Below, one piece after another: positions 35,618-45,396 of a stretch of DNA of 64,000 bases. A model generated the notes under the pieces. That model worked only from the letters and a program-made list of their open reading frames with translations, was not told the DNA's origin and did no database searches. The DNA is from Rhizobium sp. BK399 (GTDB lineage Bacteria; Pseudomonadota; Alphaproteobacteria; Rhizobiales; Rhizobiaceae): contig NZ_JACIAH010000002.1 in assembly GCF_014194695.1 (NCBI RefSeq), positions 124,001 to 188,000 on the forward strand. The letters are read 5' to 3'. The translations under genes and the position numbers were made by a program. Each line of letters opens with the position of its first letter. Position 1 is the first letter of the stretch.

Positions 35618-36721
35618 GTGATCTCTAATATTTCTAGAATTCTTTCACTTTCTACTGCAATTGTTGTTGCTTCGACTGCAATCGCAGCCGCTGAACCGAG
35701 CGCTGAACTCATCGCTGCCGCCAAGAAGGAAGGTACGCTGACCACCATCGCGCTTCCGCACGACTGGTGCGGCTACGGCGACGTCATCGCCGGCTTCAAG
35801 GCCAAGTACGGTCTCGAAGTCAACGAGCTGAACCCGGACGCCGGTTCGGGCGATGAAATCGAAGCCATCAAGGCCAACAAGGGCAACACCGGCCCGCAGG
35901 CTCCAGACGTGATCGACGTCGGCCTCTCCTTCGGTCCGTCAGCAAAGGCCGACGGCCTGATCCAGCCCTACAAGGTCTCCACCTGGGATTCGATCCCGGA
36001 TAGCGCCAAGGATGCTGACGGCTTCTGGTACGGCGACTACTACGGCGTCCTCTCGTTTGTCGTGAACACCGACATCGTCAAGGAAGTCCCGAAGGACTGG
36101 GCCGACCTGAAGAAGTCGGACTACGCCAACAGCATCGCCCTCGCTGGTGATCCGCGCGCGTCGAACCAAGCTGTCCAGGCAGTTTACGCCGCAGGTATCG
36201 CAGCCGGTGAAAAGGATGCGACCAAGGCTGGTGAAGCCGGTCTCGCCTACTTCGCCGAACTCAACAAGGCCGGCAACCTTGTGCCTGTCATCGGCAAGTC
36301 TGCCTCGCTCGCTCAGGGCTCGACCCCGATCGTCGTCGCCTGGGACTACAACGGCCTGTCCTGGCGCGATACGCTGAAGGGCAACCCGCCGGTTGAAGTC
36401 GTCGTTCCGGCATCGGGCGTTAACGCTGGCGTCTACGTCCAGGCGATCTCCGCCTTCGCTCCGCATCCGAACGCTGCAAAGCTCTGGATGGAATACCTCT
36501 ATTCGGACGAAGGTCAGCTTGGCTGGCTGAAGGGCTATTGCCACCCGATCCGCTTCAACGACCTCGCAGCCAACAAGAAGATCCCGCAGGAGCTTCTCGA
36601 CAAGCTGCCGCCGGCTGCTGCCTATGAAAAGGCTGTCTTCCCGACGCTCGACGAGCAGGCTGCTGGCAAGGCTGCCATCACCGGCAAGTGGGACAGCGTT
36701 GTCGGCGCGAACGTTAAGTAA
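35618..36721 (+). CDS. ABC transporter substrate-binding protein (class F / iron-polyamine-like)
   Basis: A 367-residue periplasmic binding protein. GTG 35618 follows a consensus GAAGGAG and yields a signal peptide ending AIAA about residue 24. The mature protein starts AELIAAAKKEGTLTTIALPH, the N-terminal pattern of the Fe3+/thiamine/spermidine cluster (SBP_bac_6/8). No iron-binding tyrosine pair is obvious, so iron is not assumed. With the PhoB-like box upstream, a phosphorus-containing ligand such as a phosphonate or phospho-ester is an inference worth testing. It is followed by an attenuating hairpin, then two permeases and an ATPase. Confidence 0.85.
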   Translation: MISNISRILSLSTAIVVASTAIAAAEPSAELIAAAKKEGTLTTIALPHDWCGYGDVIAGFKAKYGLEVNELNPDAGSGDEIEAIKANKGNTGPQAPDVIDVGLSFGPSAKADGLIQPYKVSTWDSIPDSAKDADGFWYGDYYGVLSFVVNTDIVKEVPKDWADLKKSDYANSIALAGDPRASNQAVQAVYAAGIAAGEKDATKAGEAGLAYFAELNKAGNLVPVIGKSASLAQGSTPIVVAWDYNGLSWRDTLKGNPPVEVVVPASGVNAGVYVQAISAFAPHPNAAKLWMEYLYSDEGQLGWLKGYCHPIRFNDLAANKKIPQELLDKLPPAAAYEKAVFPTLDEQAAGKAAITGKWDSVVGANVK

Positions 36722-36735
36722 TCTTTGACACAAGG

Positions 36736-36770
36736 CCTCTCCGCCCTTGGGCGGAGAGGTTTCGTTTTCA
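36736..36770 (+). terminator. Attenuating terminator between binding protein and permeases
   Basis: An 11-bp perfect stem CCTCTCCGCCC / GGGCGGAGAGG (loop TT) followed by TTTCGTTTT lies 15 nt after the SBP stop and inside the operon. Such hairpins keep binding-protein mRNA in excess of permease mRNA. Confidence 0.8.
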
Positions 36771-36793
36771 TTGCCCCGATAAGGCTGTCGTCT

Positions 36794-37687
36794 ATGAGCA
36801 CCGTTTCAACATCCGTGGTCACGACCACGTCCATGATAAACCGCGACAAGATCGTAGACTGGCTCGGCATCGCACCGTTCATGATCTTCGCGTTGCTGTT
36901 CCTTATCGTGCCGACGCTTTATCTCGTGGCAGGCGCCTTCCTGACGCCTGAAGGCAATCTGACGCTCCAGAACATTGCCGACTTGTTCACGCCGTCGATC
37001 CTGAGCGCCTACTGGATCAGCATTCGGGTTTCGGTCGCCTCCGCCCTCGGCGGTGCGCTGATCGGCTTCTTTCTCGCCTGGGCCATCGTCCTCGGCGGCC
37101 TCCCAAACTGGGTCCGCTCGGGCCTTCTGACTTTTTCCGGCGTTGCTTCAAACTTCGCCGGCGTGCCGCTTGCTTTCGCCTTCCTCGCCACGCTTGGGCG
37201 CACCGGGCTCGTCACCGTATTGCTGCGCGATTGGTTCGGCTTCAATCTCTATTCCACCGGCTTCAACCTACTGAGCTTCTTCGGGCTCACCCTCACCTAC
37301 ATGTACTTCCAGATCCCGCTGATGGTGCTGATCCTGACGCCGGCTCTCGACGGGATGAAAAAGGAGTGGAAGGAAGCCGCGCTGATCCTCGGCGCCACCA
37401 ACGGTCAGTATTGGCGGATGGTCGCCTTCCCGATCCTCTGGCCGAGCCTGATGGGCACGACGCTGCTGCTCTTTGCAAATGCTTTCGGTGCCATCGCGAC
37501 CGCCTACGCGCTGACCGGTAGCTCGCTGAACATCGTGCCGATCCTGCTCTATGCGCAGATCCGCGGCGACGTTCTTCACAATGCCAACCTCGGCTATGCG
37601 CTGGCGCTAGGCATGATCGTCATCACCGGCCTCTCCAATCTCCTCTACATCCTGCTGCGCATGCGCGCTGAACGGTGGCAAAAATGA
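36794..37687 (+). CDS. ABC transporter permease (first of pair)
   Basis: A 297-residue inner-membrane protein with about six helices of the BPD_transp_1 type. The cytoplasmic EAA loop is EWKEAALILGATNGQYWRMV (about residues 195-214), which contacts the ATPase. ATG 36794 gives a short hydrophilic N-terminus before the first helix. It pairs with the next permease, whose ATG overlaps its stop by 4 nt. Confidence 0.88.
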   Translation: MSTVSTSVVTTTSMINRDKIVDWLGIAPFMIFALLFLIVPTLYLVAGAFLTPEGNLTLQNIADLFTPSILSAYWISIRVSVASALGGALIGFFLAWAIVLGGLPNWVRSGLLTFSGVASNFAGVPLAFAFLATLGRTGLVTVLLRDWFGFNLYSTGFNLLSFFGLTLTYMYFQIPLMVLILTPALDGMKKEWKEAALILGATNGQYWRMVAFPILWPSLMGTTLLLFANAFGAIATAYALTGSSLNIVPILLYAQIRGDVLHNANLGYALALGMIVITGLSNLLYILLRMRAERWQK

Positions 37688-38472
37688 AGACTTCACGCCT
37701 TGGAGCCTGGATCGCCATTGCGTTCGGCTCGATTTACTTCCTGCTGCCACTCATCGCCACGATCGAATTCTCGCTGCGTATGCGCCGCGGCACATACAGT
37801 TTCGACGCCTACGCCTCGGTTTTTTCCGATGCGCAGTTCCGCGAAACCTTCGGCTATTCGATGCTGATGGCTCTGTTGACGATCATCTTCGGCATGCTGC
37901 TTGTGGTACCGACCGCCTACTGGGTGCGTCTGCGCCTGCCGCAAATCCGCCCGGTCGTAGAATTCATCACGCTGCTGCCACTGGTTATCCCGGCGATTGT
38001 GATCGTCTTCGGCTATCTGAGAATGTACAACTCATCCTCGATCCTGCCGCTGACGGGCTCGACCTCAGGCACCAACGTCCTGCTCGTCCTTTCCTATATG
38101 ACGCTGTCACTACCCTACATGTACCGTGCGGTCGACACGGCGATGCGCGCAATCGACGTCCGCACCTTGACGGAGGCGGCCGAGAGCCTCGGCGCCAGCT
38201 GGACGACGATCATGTTCAAGTGCATCTTCCCGAACGTCATGAGCGGCGTGCTCTCGGGCGCCTTCATCACGCTCGCGATCGTCATGGGCGAATTCACCAT
38301 GGCCGCTCTCCTCAATCGTCCGGCCTTCGGCCCCTACCTGCAGCTGGTCGGCGCTAACCGCGCTTACGAGCCGTCGGCGCTGGCGGTCATCGCCTTCTCG
38401 ATCACCTGGCTCAGCATGGGCCTGCTCAATCTCGCCTCCCGCTTTCACCGAGCCGCTCCGGCCAAGTCGTAA
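37684..38472 (+). CDS. ABC transporter permease (second of pair)
   Basis: A 262-residue PotC/CysW-type permease with about six helices and an EAA loop reading EAAESLGASWTTIMFKCIFP. The start at 37684 overlaps the preceding stop (ATGA); a GTG 9 nt upstream is also in frame. It forms the heterodimeric channel of the importer with its upstream neighbour. Confidence 0.88.
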   Translation: MKTSRLGAWIAIAFGSIYFLLPLIATIEFSLRMRRGTYSFDAYASVFSDAQFRETFGYSMLMALLTIIFGMLLVVPTAYWVRLRLPQIRPVVEFITLLPLVIPAIVIVFGYLRMYNSSSILPLTGSTSGTNVLLVLSYMTLSLPYMYRAVDTAMRAIDVRTLTEAAESLGASWTTIMFKCIFPNVMSGVLSGAFITLAIVMGEFTMAALLNRPAFGPYLQLVGANRAYEPSALAVIAFSITWLSMGLLNLASRFHRAAPAKS

Positions 38473-38486
38473 GGTATCTGGTTTTC

Positions 38487-39548
38487 ATGGCTTTCCTCGA
38501 ACTCGCAAACCTCAAGAAATCCTTCGGCGCAACGCAGGTCGTGCATGACTTCAACATGCAGATCGAGAAGGGTGAATTCATTTCCTTCCTCGGCCCCTCG
38601 GGCTGCGGTAAGACGACCGTCCTGCGCATGATCGCAGGCTTCGAAACGCCCTCCGCCGGCCGCATAGCCATCGGCGGCAAGGAACAAAACAATCTGAAGC
38701 CGAACAAGCGCAATATCGGCATGGTTTTCCAGGCTTACGCGCTGTTTCCCAACATGACAGTTCACGACAACGTAGCCTTCGGCTTGAAGGTCGCCGGTGA
38801 GCAGGCAACCGAAATCGATCAGCGGGTAAAGGAAATGCTCGGGCTGATTAAGCTCGACCACCTCGCCGACCGCTATCCCTATCAGCTCTCAGGTGGACAG
38901 CAGCAGCGCGTGGCGCTGGCACGTGCGCTGGCGGTGCGCCCACAGGTGCTGTTGCTCGACGAGCCGCTGTCTGCCCTCGACGCCAAGATCCGCGTATCAC
39001 TGCGCGAGGAAATCCGCGCGATCCAGCAGAAGCTCGGCATCACCACCGTCTTCGTGACGCACGACCAGGAGGAAGCCCTGTCGATCTCCGACCGCATCGT
39101 CGTCATGAACGCTGGTCGCGCCGACCAGATCGGAACACCCTTCGAGATCTACAACACGCCGGCCACGCGCTTCGTCGCCTCCTTCGTCGGCACGCTCAAC
39201 ATGATCGAGGCCAAGGTCGTCGATCCCGCCGTCAACCGTATCCAGATCGGCGATCAGGGGGTCACGCTAAAGCAGTCCGTCGCGGCTTTCAAAGCGGGCG
39301 ATACGGTGTCTCTGGCGCTACGTCCGGAAGCCGGATCGTTGGCCGAGAGCGCACCATGCGACACGAAGCTGACCGGTCAGGTCGTCTCCGCGCACTTCCT
39401 CGGTTCGGTTATCCGCACCCGCATGAACGTCGGCGGCAACGTCATTTCCTTTGACATGTTCAACAGCCCCGGCGTAACGCCGCCACAAGCCGGAGAAACC
39501 GTAACGCTCCGTTTCATGGCAGCGGACCTGCTCGTCATCCGAGACTGA
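38487..39548 (+). CDS. ABC transporter ATPase (PotA/FbpC-like)
   Basis: A 353-residue ATPase energising the importer. Walker A GPSGCGKTT (about 36-44), Q-loop FQAYALFPNM, signature LSGGQQQRVALARAL and Walker B LLLDEPLSALD with H-loop VTHDQEE are all present. A C-terminal TOBE-like regulatory domain spans about 270-350. Length and TOBE domain match the polyamine/iron/phosphonate (PhnT) subfamily. It is the last gene before a strong hairpin. Confidence 0.9.
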   Translation: MAFLELANLKKSFGATQVVHDFNMQIEKGEFISFLGPSGCGKTTVLRMIAGFETPSAGRIAIGGKEQNNLKPNKRNIGMVFQAYALFPNMTVHDNVAFGLKVAGEQATEIDQRVKEMLGLIKLDHLADRYPYQLSGGQQQRVALARALAVRPQVLLLDEPLSALDAKIRVSLREEIRAIQQKLGITTVFVTHDQEEALSISDRIVVMNAGRADQIGTPFEIYNTPATRFVASFVGTLNMIEAKVVDPAVNRIQIGDQGVTLKQSVAAFKAGDTVSLALRPEAGSLAESAPCDTKLTGQVVSAHFLGSVIRTRMNVGGNVISFDMFNSPGVTPPQAGETVTLRFMAADLLVIRD

Positions 39549-39590
39549 GCGCGCCCTAACCTTTGCGGTTTTGCCACACTCGTTCCCGCA

Positions 39591-39626
39591 TTTCCGGCGC
39601 CATAGCTGAGGCGCCGGAAATTGCTT
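39591..39626 (+). terminator. Terminator of the ABC importer operon
   Basis: An 11-bp perfect stem TTTCCGGCGCC / GGCGCCGGAAA with an 8-nt loop, then TTGCTT, 42 nt after the ATPase stop. The weak U-tract leaves room for readthrough into the MFS gene. Confidence 0.7.
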
Positions 39627-39684
39627 GAAATGGCGACGTCGATGCGCAACGACGGCTGAAACGTTTTCGTTAAGCAAAGTCAGC

Positions 39685-41022
39685 ATGATGTCTCCCACGA
39701 CGACAGCCTCCGCGCCTCGCCGCCTCACTTCGCAGGATTTTCGCACACTCGGTCTTTCTGCTCTCGGGGGTGCGCTTGAGTTCTACGACTTCATCATCTT
39801 CGTCTTCTTCGCGGCGGTGATTGGCAAGCTGTTCTTTCCAGCCGACATGCCGGAATGGCTGATAACGATCCAGACGTTCGGGATCTTCGCCGCCGGCTAT
39901 CTGGTTCGTCCGCTCGGCGGCATCATCCTCGCCCATTTCGGCGACCTCTTTGGCCGCAAGCGCGTTTTTGCCTTCTCGATCCTGCTGATGGCGCTCTCTA
40001 CGCTCGGCATGGCGGCGATGCCGACCTATGCGACCATCGGCATTGCCGCTCCGATCCTCCTTGTGCTCATGCGCATCCTGCAAGGTGCGGCGATCGGCGG
40101 TGAAGTGCCCGGCGCTTGGACCTTCGTGGCCGAACACGTTCCTTTCCGCCGGGTCGGTTTCGCCTGTGGCTTTCTCTGCTCCGGCCTGACGCTTGGCATC
40201 CTGCTCGGATCCTTCGTCGCAACGATCATTAACTCAGTCTTCACACCAGATGATGTCGCCGCCTATGCATGGCGCATCCCTTTCTTCCTGGGCGGCATCT
40301 TCGGCCTGGTTGCCGTCTATCTGCGCCGCTGGTTGCAGGAGACACCGATCTTTGCGGAGATGAAGCAAGCCCTCTCACTCGTTCCGGAGTTGCCGCTGAA
40401 AGCCGTCCTGCGCGACTACCCGCGCGGCGTCATCATCTCCATGCTGCTGACCTGGATCCTGTCGGCCGGTATTGTCGTGACGACTCTGATGACCGCGACC
40501 TTCCTGCAGAAGCTCTATGGCTACACCGCTCTGCAGTCGCTTGCGGCCACCAGCTTCGGTACGCTCTTCCTGATCTTCGGAACCGCTGCTGCCGGCGCAA
40601 TCGTCGATCGGGTTGGCTCAGGACGCTTCTTTGTTGTCTCCAGCATCTTCTTTGGTGCAGCAACCTTCGCCTTCTATACCTACGCGGGCGTTTCGCTGAC
40701 CGTCCTCTTCACGCTCTACGCTATCATGGGGCTTTCAGTCGGCATGGTTGGAGCAGTACCCTACGTCATGGTCCGCGCCTTTCCGGCCCGCGTTCGTTTC
40801 AGCGGCCTCTCCTTCTCCTACAACGTCTCCTATGCGATTTTCGGCGGCCTGACGCCTCTTGCAGTCGCATCGCTGCTGCCAATCAATCCGATGGCTCATG
40901 CCTACTACCTGCTCTTCATCGCCGCCCTCGCCTTCGTGCTAGGGCTCTATCTGATCGCCAAGGGAGACAGCGTCGAGGCAGACGTCGGCATCGAGGAACT
41001 CACCGAGCGCCTCGCCGCCTAG
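39685..41022 (+). CDS. MFS transporter, metabolite:H+ symporter (MHS) type
   Basis: A 445-residue twelve-helix transporter. The first cytosolic loop motif GDLFGRKRVFAFSILLMA (about residues 88-105) and GGEVPGAWTFVAEHVPFRR near 150 are typical of the citrate/proline/alpha-ketoglutarate MHS branch. It imports an organic acid or zwitterion driven by protons. Two adjacent ATGs (39685, 39688) could start it. A small NIPSNAP gene follows 51 nt downstream. Confidence 0.87.
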   Translation: MMSPTTTASAPRRLTSQDFRTLGLSALGGALEFYDFIIFVFFAAVIGKLFFPADMPEWLITIQTFGIFAAGYLVRPLGGIILAHFGDLFGRKRVFAFSILLMALSTLGMAAMPTYATIGIAAPILLVLMRILQGAAIGGEVPGAWTFVAEHVPFRRVGFACGFLCSGLTLGILLGSFVATIINSVFTPDDVAAYAWRIPFFLGGIFGLVAVYLRRWLQETPIFAEMKQALSLVPELPLKAVLRDYPRGVIISMLLTWILSAGIVVTTLMTATFLQKLYGYTALQSLAATSFGTLFLIFGTAAAGAIVDRVGSGRFFVVSSIFFGAATFAFYTYAGVSLTVLFTLYAIMGLSVGMVGAVPYVMVRAFPARVRFSGLSFSYNVSYAIFGGLTPLAVASLLPINPMAHAYYLLFIAALAFVLGLYLIAKGDSVEADVGIEELTERLAA

Positions 41023-41073
41023 CTGTCGGAGGCGTGTGGCCACCGTCCGGCTTTGCTTCAAAGGAATGCTTCA

Positions 41074-41379
41074 ATGATTACTTGCTATCTGCGTTACACG
41101 ATCGACCCATACAAGGTTGCCGAATTCGAGGAGTATGCGCGCCTCTGGATTCCGATCGTCAATCGAATGGGAGGCACGCATCACGGCTATTTCCTGCCGT
41201 CCGAGGGCGCGAACAACATTGCCATTGCGCTGTTTTCGTTCCCGAGCCTCGCGGCCTACGAAGACTATCGCACGCGCATGGCAAGCGATCCCGAATGCCA
41301 GGCCGCATTCGATCTGGACAAACGAAATCGCAGCATCATCAGCTACGAGCGCAGTTTCATGCGCCCTGTCCTTGGCTGA
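41074..41379 (+). CDS. NIPSNAP family protein
   Basis: A 101-residue ferredoxin-like (dimeric alpha-beta barrel) protein. The N-terminal MITCYLRYTIDPYKVAEFEE and the aromatic-rich YFLPSEGANNIAIALFSFP match NIPSNAP domains, whose biochemical role is largely unknown. ATG 41074 follows AAAGGA; an in-frame start 21 nt earlier is less likely. It probably shares a transcript with the MFS transporter. Confidence 0.8.
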   Translation: MITCYLRYTIDPYKVAEFEEYARLWIPIVNRMGGTHHGYFLPSEGANNIAIALFSFPSLAAYEDYRTRMASDPECQAAFDLDKRNRSIISYERSFMRPVLG

Positions 41380-41391
41380 TCGATAGAAATG

Positions 41392-41419
41392 GAAAGCCCC
41401 GCTCTATGGCGGGGCTTTC
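41392..41419. terminator. Bidirectional terminator
   Basis: GAAAGCCCCGC / GCGGGGCTTTC with a six-nt loop sits between the convergent NIPSNAP gene and the sugar ABC operon. Confidence 0.85.
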
Positions 41420-41435
41420 AGTTTGAAGTCGGGCT

Positions 41436-42437
41436 CTAGCGGATTGCCTGGTCATTGGCATCGAACCGATGCATGTGGCCCGTGTCCGGCGTCGCATAGA
41501 CGATCTCATCCGGCTCGTACTTATGCTCCCCGAATAGCCGCGCCGTGATCAGGCCGCACTGCTCGGATTCGAGATAGATGATCGTGTCCGCGCCGAGATG
41601 TTCGACGTGGACGACCTTCGCCCGCCATGTTCCCTGCTCGCGCGAAAGGGTGAGATGCTCCGGGCGCACGCCGACAGTCTTTGCGCCCGCATCTCCAACC
41701 TTGTCACCCGGAATGAAGTTCATCATCGGCGAACCGATGAAACCCGCAACGAAGGTGTTTGCGGGACGGTTGTACAGCTCCATCGGTGAACCGACCTGCT
41801 CGATCGCGCCGGCATTCAGGACCACGATCTTGTCGGCGAGCGTCATCGCCTCGACCTGGTCGTGGGTGACGTAGATCATCGTCGCCTTGAGGCTGCGGTG
41901 CAGCCGGGCGATTTCGAGGCGCGTCTGAACACGCAAGGCTGCGTCGAGGTTCGACAACGGTTCGTCGAAAAGGAAGAGCGCCGGCTCGCGCACGATCGCA
42001 CGGCCAATGGCGACGCGCTGGCGCTGGCCACCAGAAAGCTCCGCCGGGCGCCGCGCGAGATACGGTTCAAGCGACAGCATCGAGGAGGCCTTCTTGACGA
42101 GCGTCTCGATCTCGTCCTTCGGCGTGCCGGCCTGCTTGAGGCCAAGGCCCATGTTGTCCTTGACCGTCAGGTGCGGATAGAGCGCGTAGGACTGGAACAC
42201 CATCGCGATGCCGCGCTTGGCGGGAGGCGTCAGCGTCTCGTCCTTGCCATTGATGAGAACGGCACCCGAGGTGACGTCTTCCAGTCCGGCAATGCTGCGC
42301 AACAGGGTTGATTTGCCGCAACCCGAAGGTCCGACAAAAATGACGAACTCGCCGTCCTTGACCTCCAGGTCGATGCCCTTGAGCACCTCATGCGTGCCGT
42401 AGGTCTTGCGGATGGATTTGAGTTGAAGCGATCCCAC
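41436..42437 (-). CDS. Sugar ABC transporter ATPase (UgpC/MalK-like)
   Basis: A 333-residue carbohydrate-type ATPase. Walker [11 protein letters not shown]-loop [10 protein letters not shown], signature [15 protein letters not shown], Walker [13 protein letters not shown] and H-loop VTHDQVEA are intact. The C-terminal MalK-type regulatory domain ([10 protein letters not shown]) spans about 230-330. It begins with GTG at 42437 preceded by AAGGA. Last gene of the five-gene operon SBP-permease-permease-dehydrogenase-ATPase. Confidence 0.9.
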   Translation of the reverse strand: MGSLQLKSIRKTYGTHEVLKGIDLEVKDGEFVIFVGPSGCGKSTLLRSIAGLEDVTSGAVLINGKDETLTPPAKRGIAMVFQSYALYPHLTVKDNMGLGLKQAGTPKDEIETLVKKASSMLSLEPYLARRPAELSGGQRQRVAIGRAIVREPALFLFDEPLSNLDAALRVQTRLEIARLHRSLKATMIYVTHDQVEAMTLADKIVVLNAGAIEQVGSPMELYNRPANTFVAGFIGSPMMNFIPGDKVGDAGAKTVGVRPEHLTLSREQGTWRAKVVHVEHLGADTIIYLESEQCGLITARLFGEHKYEPDEIVYATPDTGHMHRFDANDQAIR

Positions 42438-42449
42438 TAGTCGTATTCC

Positions 42450-43532
42450 TTACAGTTTGACCGGCTCTTGGAGCCTGACGGCCTGGCCGATACGCACGCT
42501 TTCGTCGGCGGCGAGGCAGATGCGCAGCGAAGCGACGGCGTCTGCCATGTGGCGGTTGAGGTCGATGTCCTCGCGAATGGCCTTCAGCATGAAAGCCTGC
42601 TCGCGGTCGCAGAGTTCCTGATGGCCGGGCTCGCCCTCCATCGTCATGTCCTGGTCCGGTCGGATGAACTTTCCGTCAGGTCCCGTCTCCGCGGTGTGCA
42701 GGCGGATAACCGAGGTCTTTGTGTGAGCGTCGATATCGTCAGACTTGGCGTTCGGGTCCATGACGATCGAGACCGATCCCTTCGGCGACATGATGTCTTT
42801 CACGAAGAACGCCGTTTCCGAGATCATCGGCCCCCAGCCGGCCTCGTACCAGCCGACGGAACCATCCTCGAACAGCACCTGAAGTTGGCCGTAGTTATAC
42901 ATGTCGGGTGCAATTTCGTCGGAGAGCCGCAATCCCATCCCTCGCACCTCCACCGGCTTGGCATCGGTGATCTGGCACATGACATCGACATAGTGCACGC
43001 CGCAATCGACGATCGGCGACGTCGTCTGCATCAGCGATTTGTGCGTCTCCCACGTCGGACCACTGGACTGCTGGTTGAGATTCATACGGAAGACATAAGG
43101 GCCACCGAGCTTGCGCGCCTCTTCTATCAATCGCATCCAGGATGGGTGGTGGCGAAGGATGTAGCCGATCACCAGCTTCCGGCCAGCCTTCTTTGCCGCC
43201 GCGACGACGCGCTCAGCATCGGCGACAGTTGTCGCCAGCGGCTTTTCGACGAAGACATCGCAACCTGCCTCGAAGGCAGCGACCGCGTAGTCGGCGTGGG
43301 TGTCAGAATAGGTGCAGACTGCGCAGAGATCCGGCTTTAACTCGACAAGTGCTGCCAGGAAATCCGAATAGATCTCGTAGCCCCGCAACTCCTCAGGCAG
43401 CTTTGGCTTGGAGCGGTTGACCAGCCCGACAATCTCGAAACCGGGATTGTTGTGGTAGGCCAACGCATGGCTGCGTCCCATATTGCCGAGGCCGGCGACG
43501 AGAACGCGGATTGACTTGTCGGACGCACTCAC
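42450..43532 (-). CDS. Gfo/Idh/MocA-family oxidoreductase
   Basis: A 360-residue NAD(P)-dependent sugar or inositol dehydrogenase. The Rossmann fingerprint is VLVAGLGNMGRSHA at the N-terminus, VFVEKPLATT (about 95) carries the catalytic-region Lys, and VDCGVHYVDVM has the metal or substrate His. GTG 43532 overlaps the upstream permease stop (GTGA); a longer ORF begins upstream but lies inside the permease gene. It likely oxidises or epimerises the sugar imported by the operon. Confidence 0.88.
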   Translation of the reverse strand: MSASDKSIRVLVAGLGNMGRSHALAYHNNPGFEIVGLVNRSKPKLPEELRGYEIYSDFLAALVELKPDLCAVCTYSDTHADYAVAAFEAGCDVFVEKPLATTVADAERVVAAAKKAGRKLVIGYILRHHPSWMRLIEEARKLGGPYVFRMNLNQQSSGPTWETHKSLMQTTSPIVDCGVHYVDVMCQITDAKPVEVRGMGLRLSDEIAPDMYNYGQLQVLFEDGSVGWYEAGWGPMISETAFFVKDIMSPKGSVSIVMDPNAKSDDIDAHTKTSVIRLHTAETGPDGKFIRPDQDMTMEGEPGHQELCDREQAFMLKAIREDIDLNRHMADAVASLRICLAADESVRIGQAVRLQEPVKL

Positions 43533-44371
43533 TTGACCGCTCCCGAAGTAATGCCGCGGATCAGCTGCCGCGAGAAGATGACGTAGAGAACGAGGATCGG
43601 CAGGATCGCCAACGAAAGTGCCGCAAGCACTGCGTTCCAATTGGTCACGAACTGACCGATGAAGATCTGCGATCCGAGGGTGACCGTCTTCGTTGCTTCC
43701 GACGGCGCCAGGATCAAGGGGAACCAGAGATCGTTCCAGATCGGGATCATCGTGAAGACGGCAACGGTGGCCATGGCCGGGCGCACCAGCGGCAGCACCA
43801 ACCGGAAGAAGATCGAATATTCCGACAGCCCATCGATGCGACCGGCATTCTTCAGATCGTCGGAGACGGTCCGCATGAATTCCGACAGGATGAAGATCGC
43901 CAGCGGAATACCCTGCGCCGTATAAACGAGGATCAGCGCCGTCAGCGTGTTGACGAGGCCGGCTGCCACCATCCCCTGCAGGATGGCGACCGTGCCGAGG
44001 CGGATCGGGATCATGATGCCGATCGCCATGTAAAGACCCGTCAGCGTGTTGCCCTTGAACTTGTATTCGGAGAGAGCGAAGGCGGCCATCGCGCCGAACA
44101 ACAGCACGAAGAAGATCGAAACGACCGTGACGATGAAGCTGTTCTGGAAATAGGTGGCAAAGTCACCCTGCCCCAGCACGGTCTGGTACCCGACAAGGCT
44201 GAATGTGGAGGGCGTCGGCACCTGCATCGGCGAACGGAAGATCGCGTTGCGGTCCTTGAACGAGTTGATGATCGTTAGGAACACCGGGAAGATGGCAACC
44301 AGCGTATAGCCGATAAGTGCCAGGTGAACGAGACCGGTGCGGATTGGGGATGTGCGTGCTCTGTTGGACAT
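43529..44371 (-). CDS. Sugar ABC transporter permease (MalG-like)
   Basis: A 280-residue six-helix permease. The EAA loop reads DDLKNAGRIDGLSEYSIFFR, the typical form of CUT1-family sugar permeases. ATG 44371 follows GAGGAGGG. Partner of the MalF-like permease, whose gene ends 10 nt upstream. Confidence 0.9.
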   Translation of the reverse strand: MSNRARTSPIRTGLVHLALIGYTLVAIFPVFLTIINSFKDRNAIFRSPMQVPTPSTFSLVGYQTVLGQGDFATYFQNSFIVTVVSIFFVLLFGAMAAFALSEYKFKGNTLTGLYMAIGIMIPIRLGTVAILQGMVAAGLVNTLTALILVYTAQGIPLAIFILSEFMRTVSDDLKNAGRIDGLSEYSIFFRLVLPLVRPAMATVAVFTMIPIWNDLWFPLILAPSEATKTVTLGSQIFIGQFVTNWNAVLAALSLAILPILVLYVIFSRQLIRGITSGAVK

Positions 44372-44381
44372 GACACCCTCC

Positions 44382-45329
44382 TCAGAACTGGTACCGGCGC
44401 ATGCGCCGCTGGATGGCAAAGAGATAGAAAGACACGCCGGCGAGGATGATCAGGAACATCACTGTCGCGATCGTCGCCCCCATTGAGCGGTCACCGAGCT
44501 GCAGCTGGAAACCGAAGAACGTGCGATAGAGCAGCGTACCAAGGATGTCCGTCGACATATCGGGCCCGGCAAGCGCACCTTGCACTGTATAAACCAGGTC
44601 GAAGGCGTTGAAATTTCCGACGAATGTCAAGATCGAGATGATGCCGATCGCCGGCAGGATAAGCGGCAGCTTAATCTTCCAGAATTGTGCCCAGCCGGTG
44701 ATGCCGTCGCACTCGGCGGCTTCGATCACCTCTTCCGGGATGCTGAGAAGCGCTGCGTAGATCAGCATCATCGGAATGCCGATGTACTGCCAGTTCGAGA
44801 TCAGCGACACGGCGATCAGCGCCGGTCCGGATTGTCCGAGCCATGGAGCGAAGAGCGACTTCATGCCAACAAGGCTCATCAGCCACGGCGCAACGCCCCA
44901 GATCGGCGACAGGATAAGCTTCCAGATGAAGCCGACGATCACGAAGGAAAGCAGTGTCGGCAGGAACATCGCGGTGCGGTAGAACGCCACGAAGCGCAGC
45001 CGCGGCGTCGACAGCAGCGCGGCCAGCGCGATGCCGATCGGATTCTGCACGCACATGTGAATGAGGAAGAAGATGAAGTTGTTGACCAGCGCGTTCCAGA
45101 AGTCACGGGCCCAGCGGGCATCGCCGAACAGCACCTTGTAATTCGCGAGACCGACGAAGGCAGGCGCGCCATCGACCGTGTTGTAGAACGAAAGCCTCAG
45201 CGTTTCGATCAGCGGCAGGATCATGATCGCCGAGTAGACGACGAATGCCGGGAAAAGAAAGACGCCGATGTGCCAGCGCACGGGGCGCTTGATGGGAACG
45301 ACATCGACAGCGGATAGGGCTTCGCTCAT
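44382..45329 (-). CDS. Sugar ABC transporter permease (MalF-like)
   Basis: A 315-residue CUT1 permease with about six helices and an EAA loop EEVIEAAECDGITGWAQFWK. The start at 45329 (MSEALSAVDV) is chosen over an in-frame start at 45380 that lies close to the intergenic hairpin; neither has a perfect ribosome site. It forms the channel heterodimer with the following MalG-like protein. Confidence 0.88.
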   Translation of the reverse strand: MSEALSAVDVVPIKRPVRWHIGVFLFPAFVVYSAIMILPLIETLRLSFYNTVDGAPAFVGLANYKVLFGDARWARDFWNALVNNFIFFLIHMCVQNPIGIALAALLSTPRLRFVAFYRTAMFLPTLLSFVIVGFIWKLILSPIWGVAPWLMSLVGMKSLFAPWLGQSGPALIAVSLISNWQYIGIPMMLIYAALLSIPEEVIEAAECDGITGWAQFWKIKLPLILPAIGIISILTFVGNFNAFDLVYTVQGALAGPDMSTDILGTLLYRTFFGFQLQLGDRSMGATIATVMFLIILAGVSFYLFAIQRRMRRYQF

Positions 45330-45396
45330 GGCTTTTGCCTGTTCTTCTTGGCGGCGCCTCTGGCGCAGCGCATCTGACACGGCGGGCAGAACGCCC

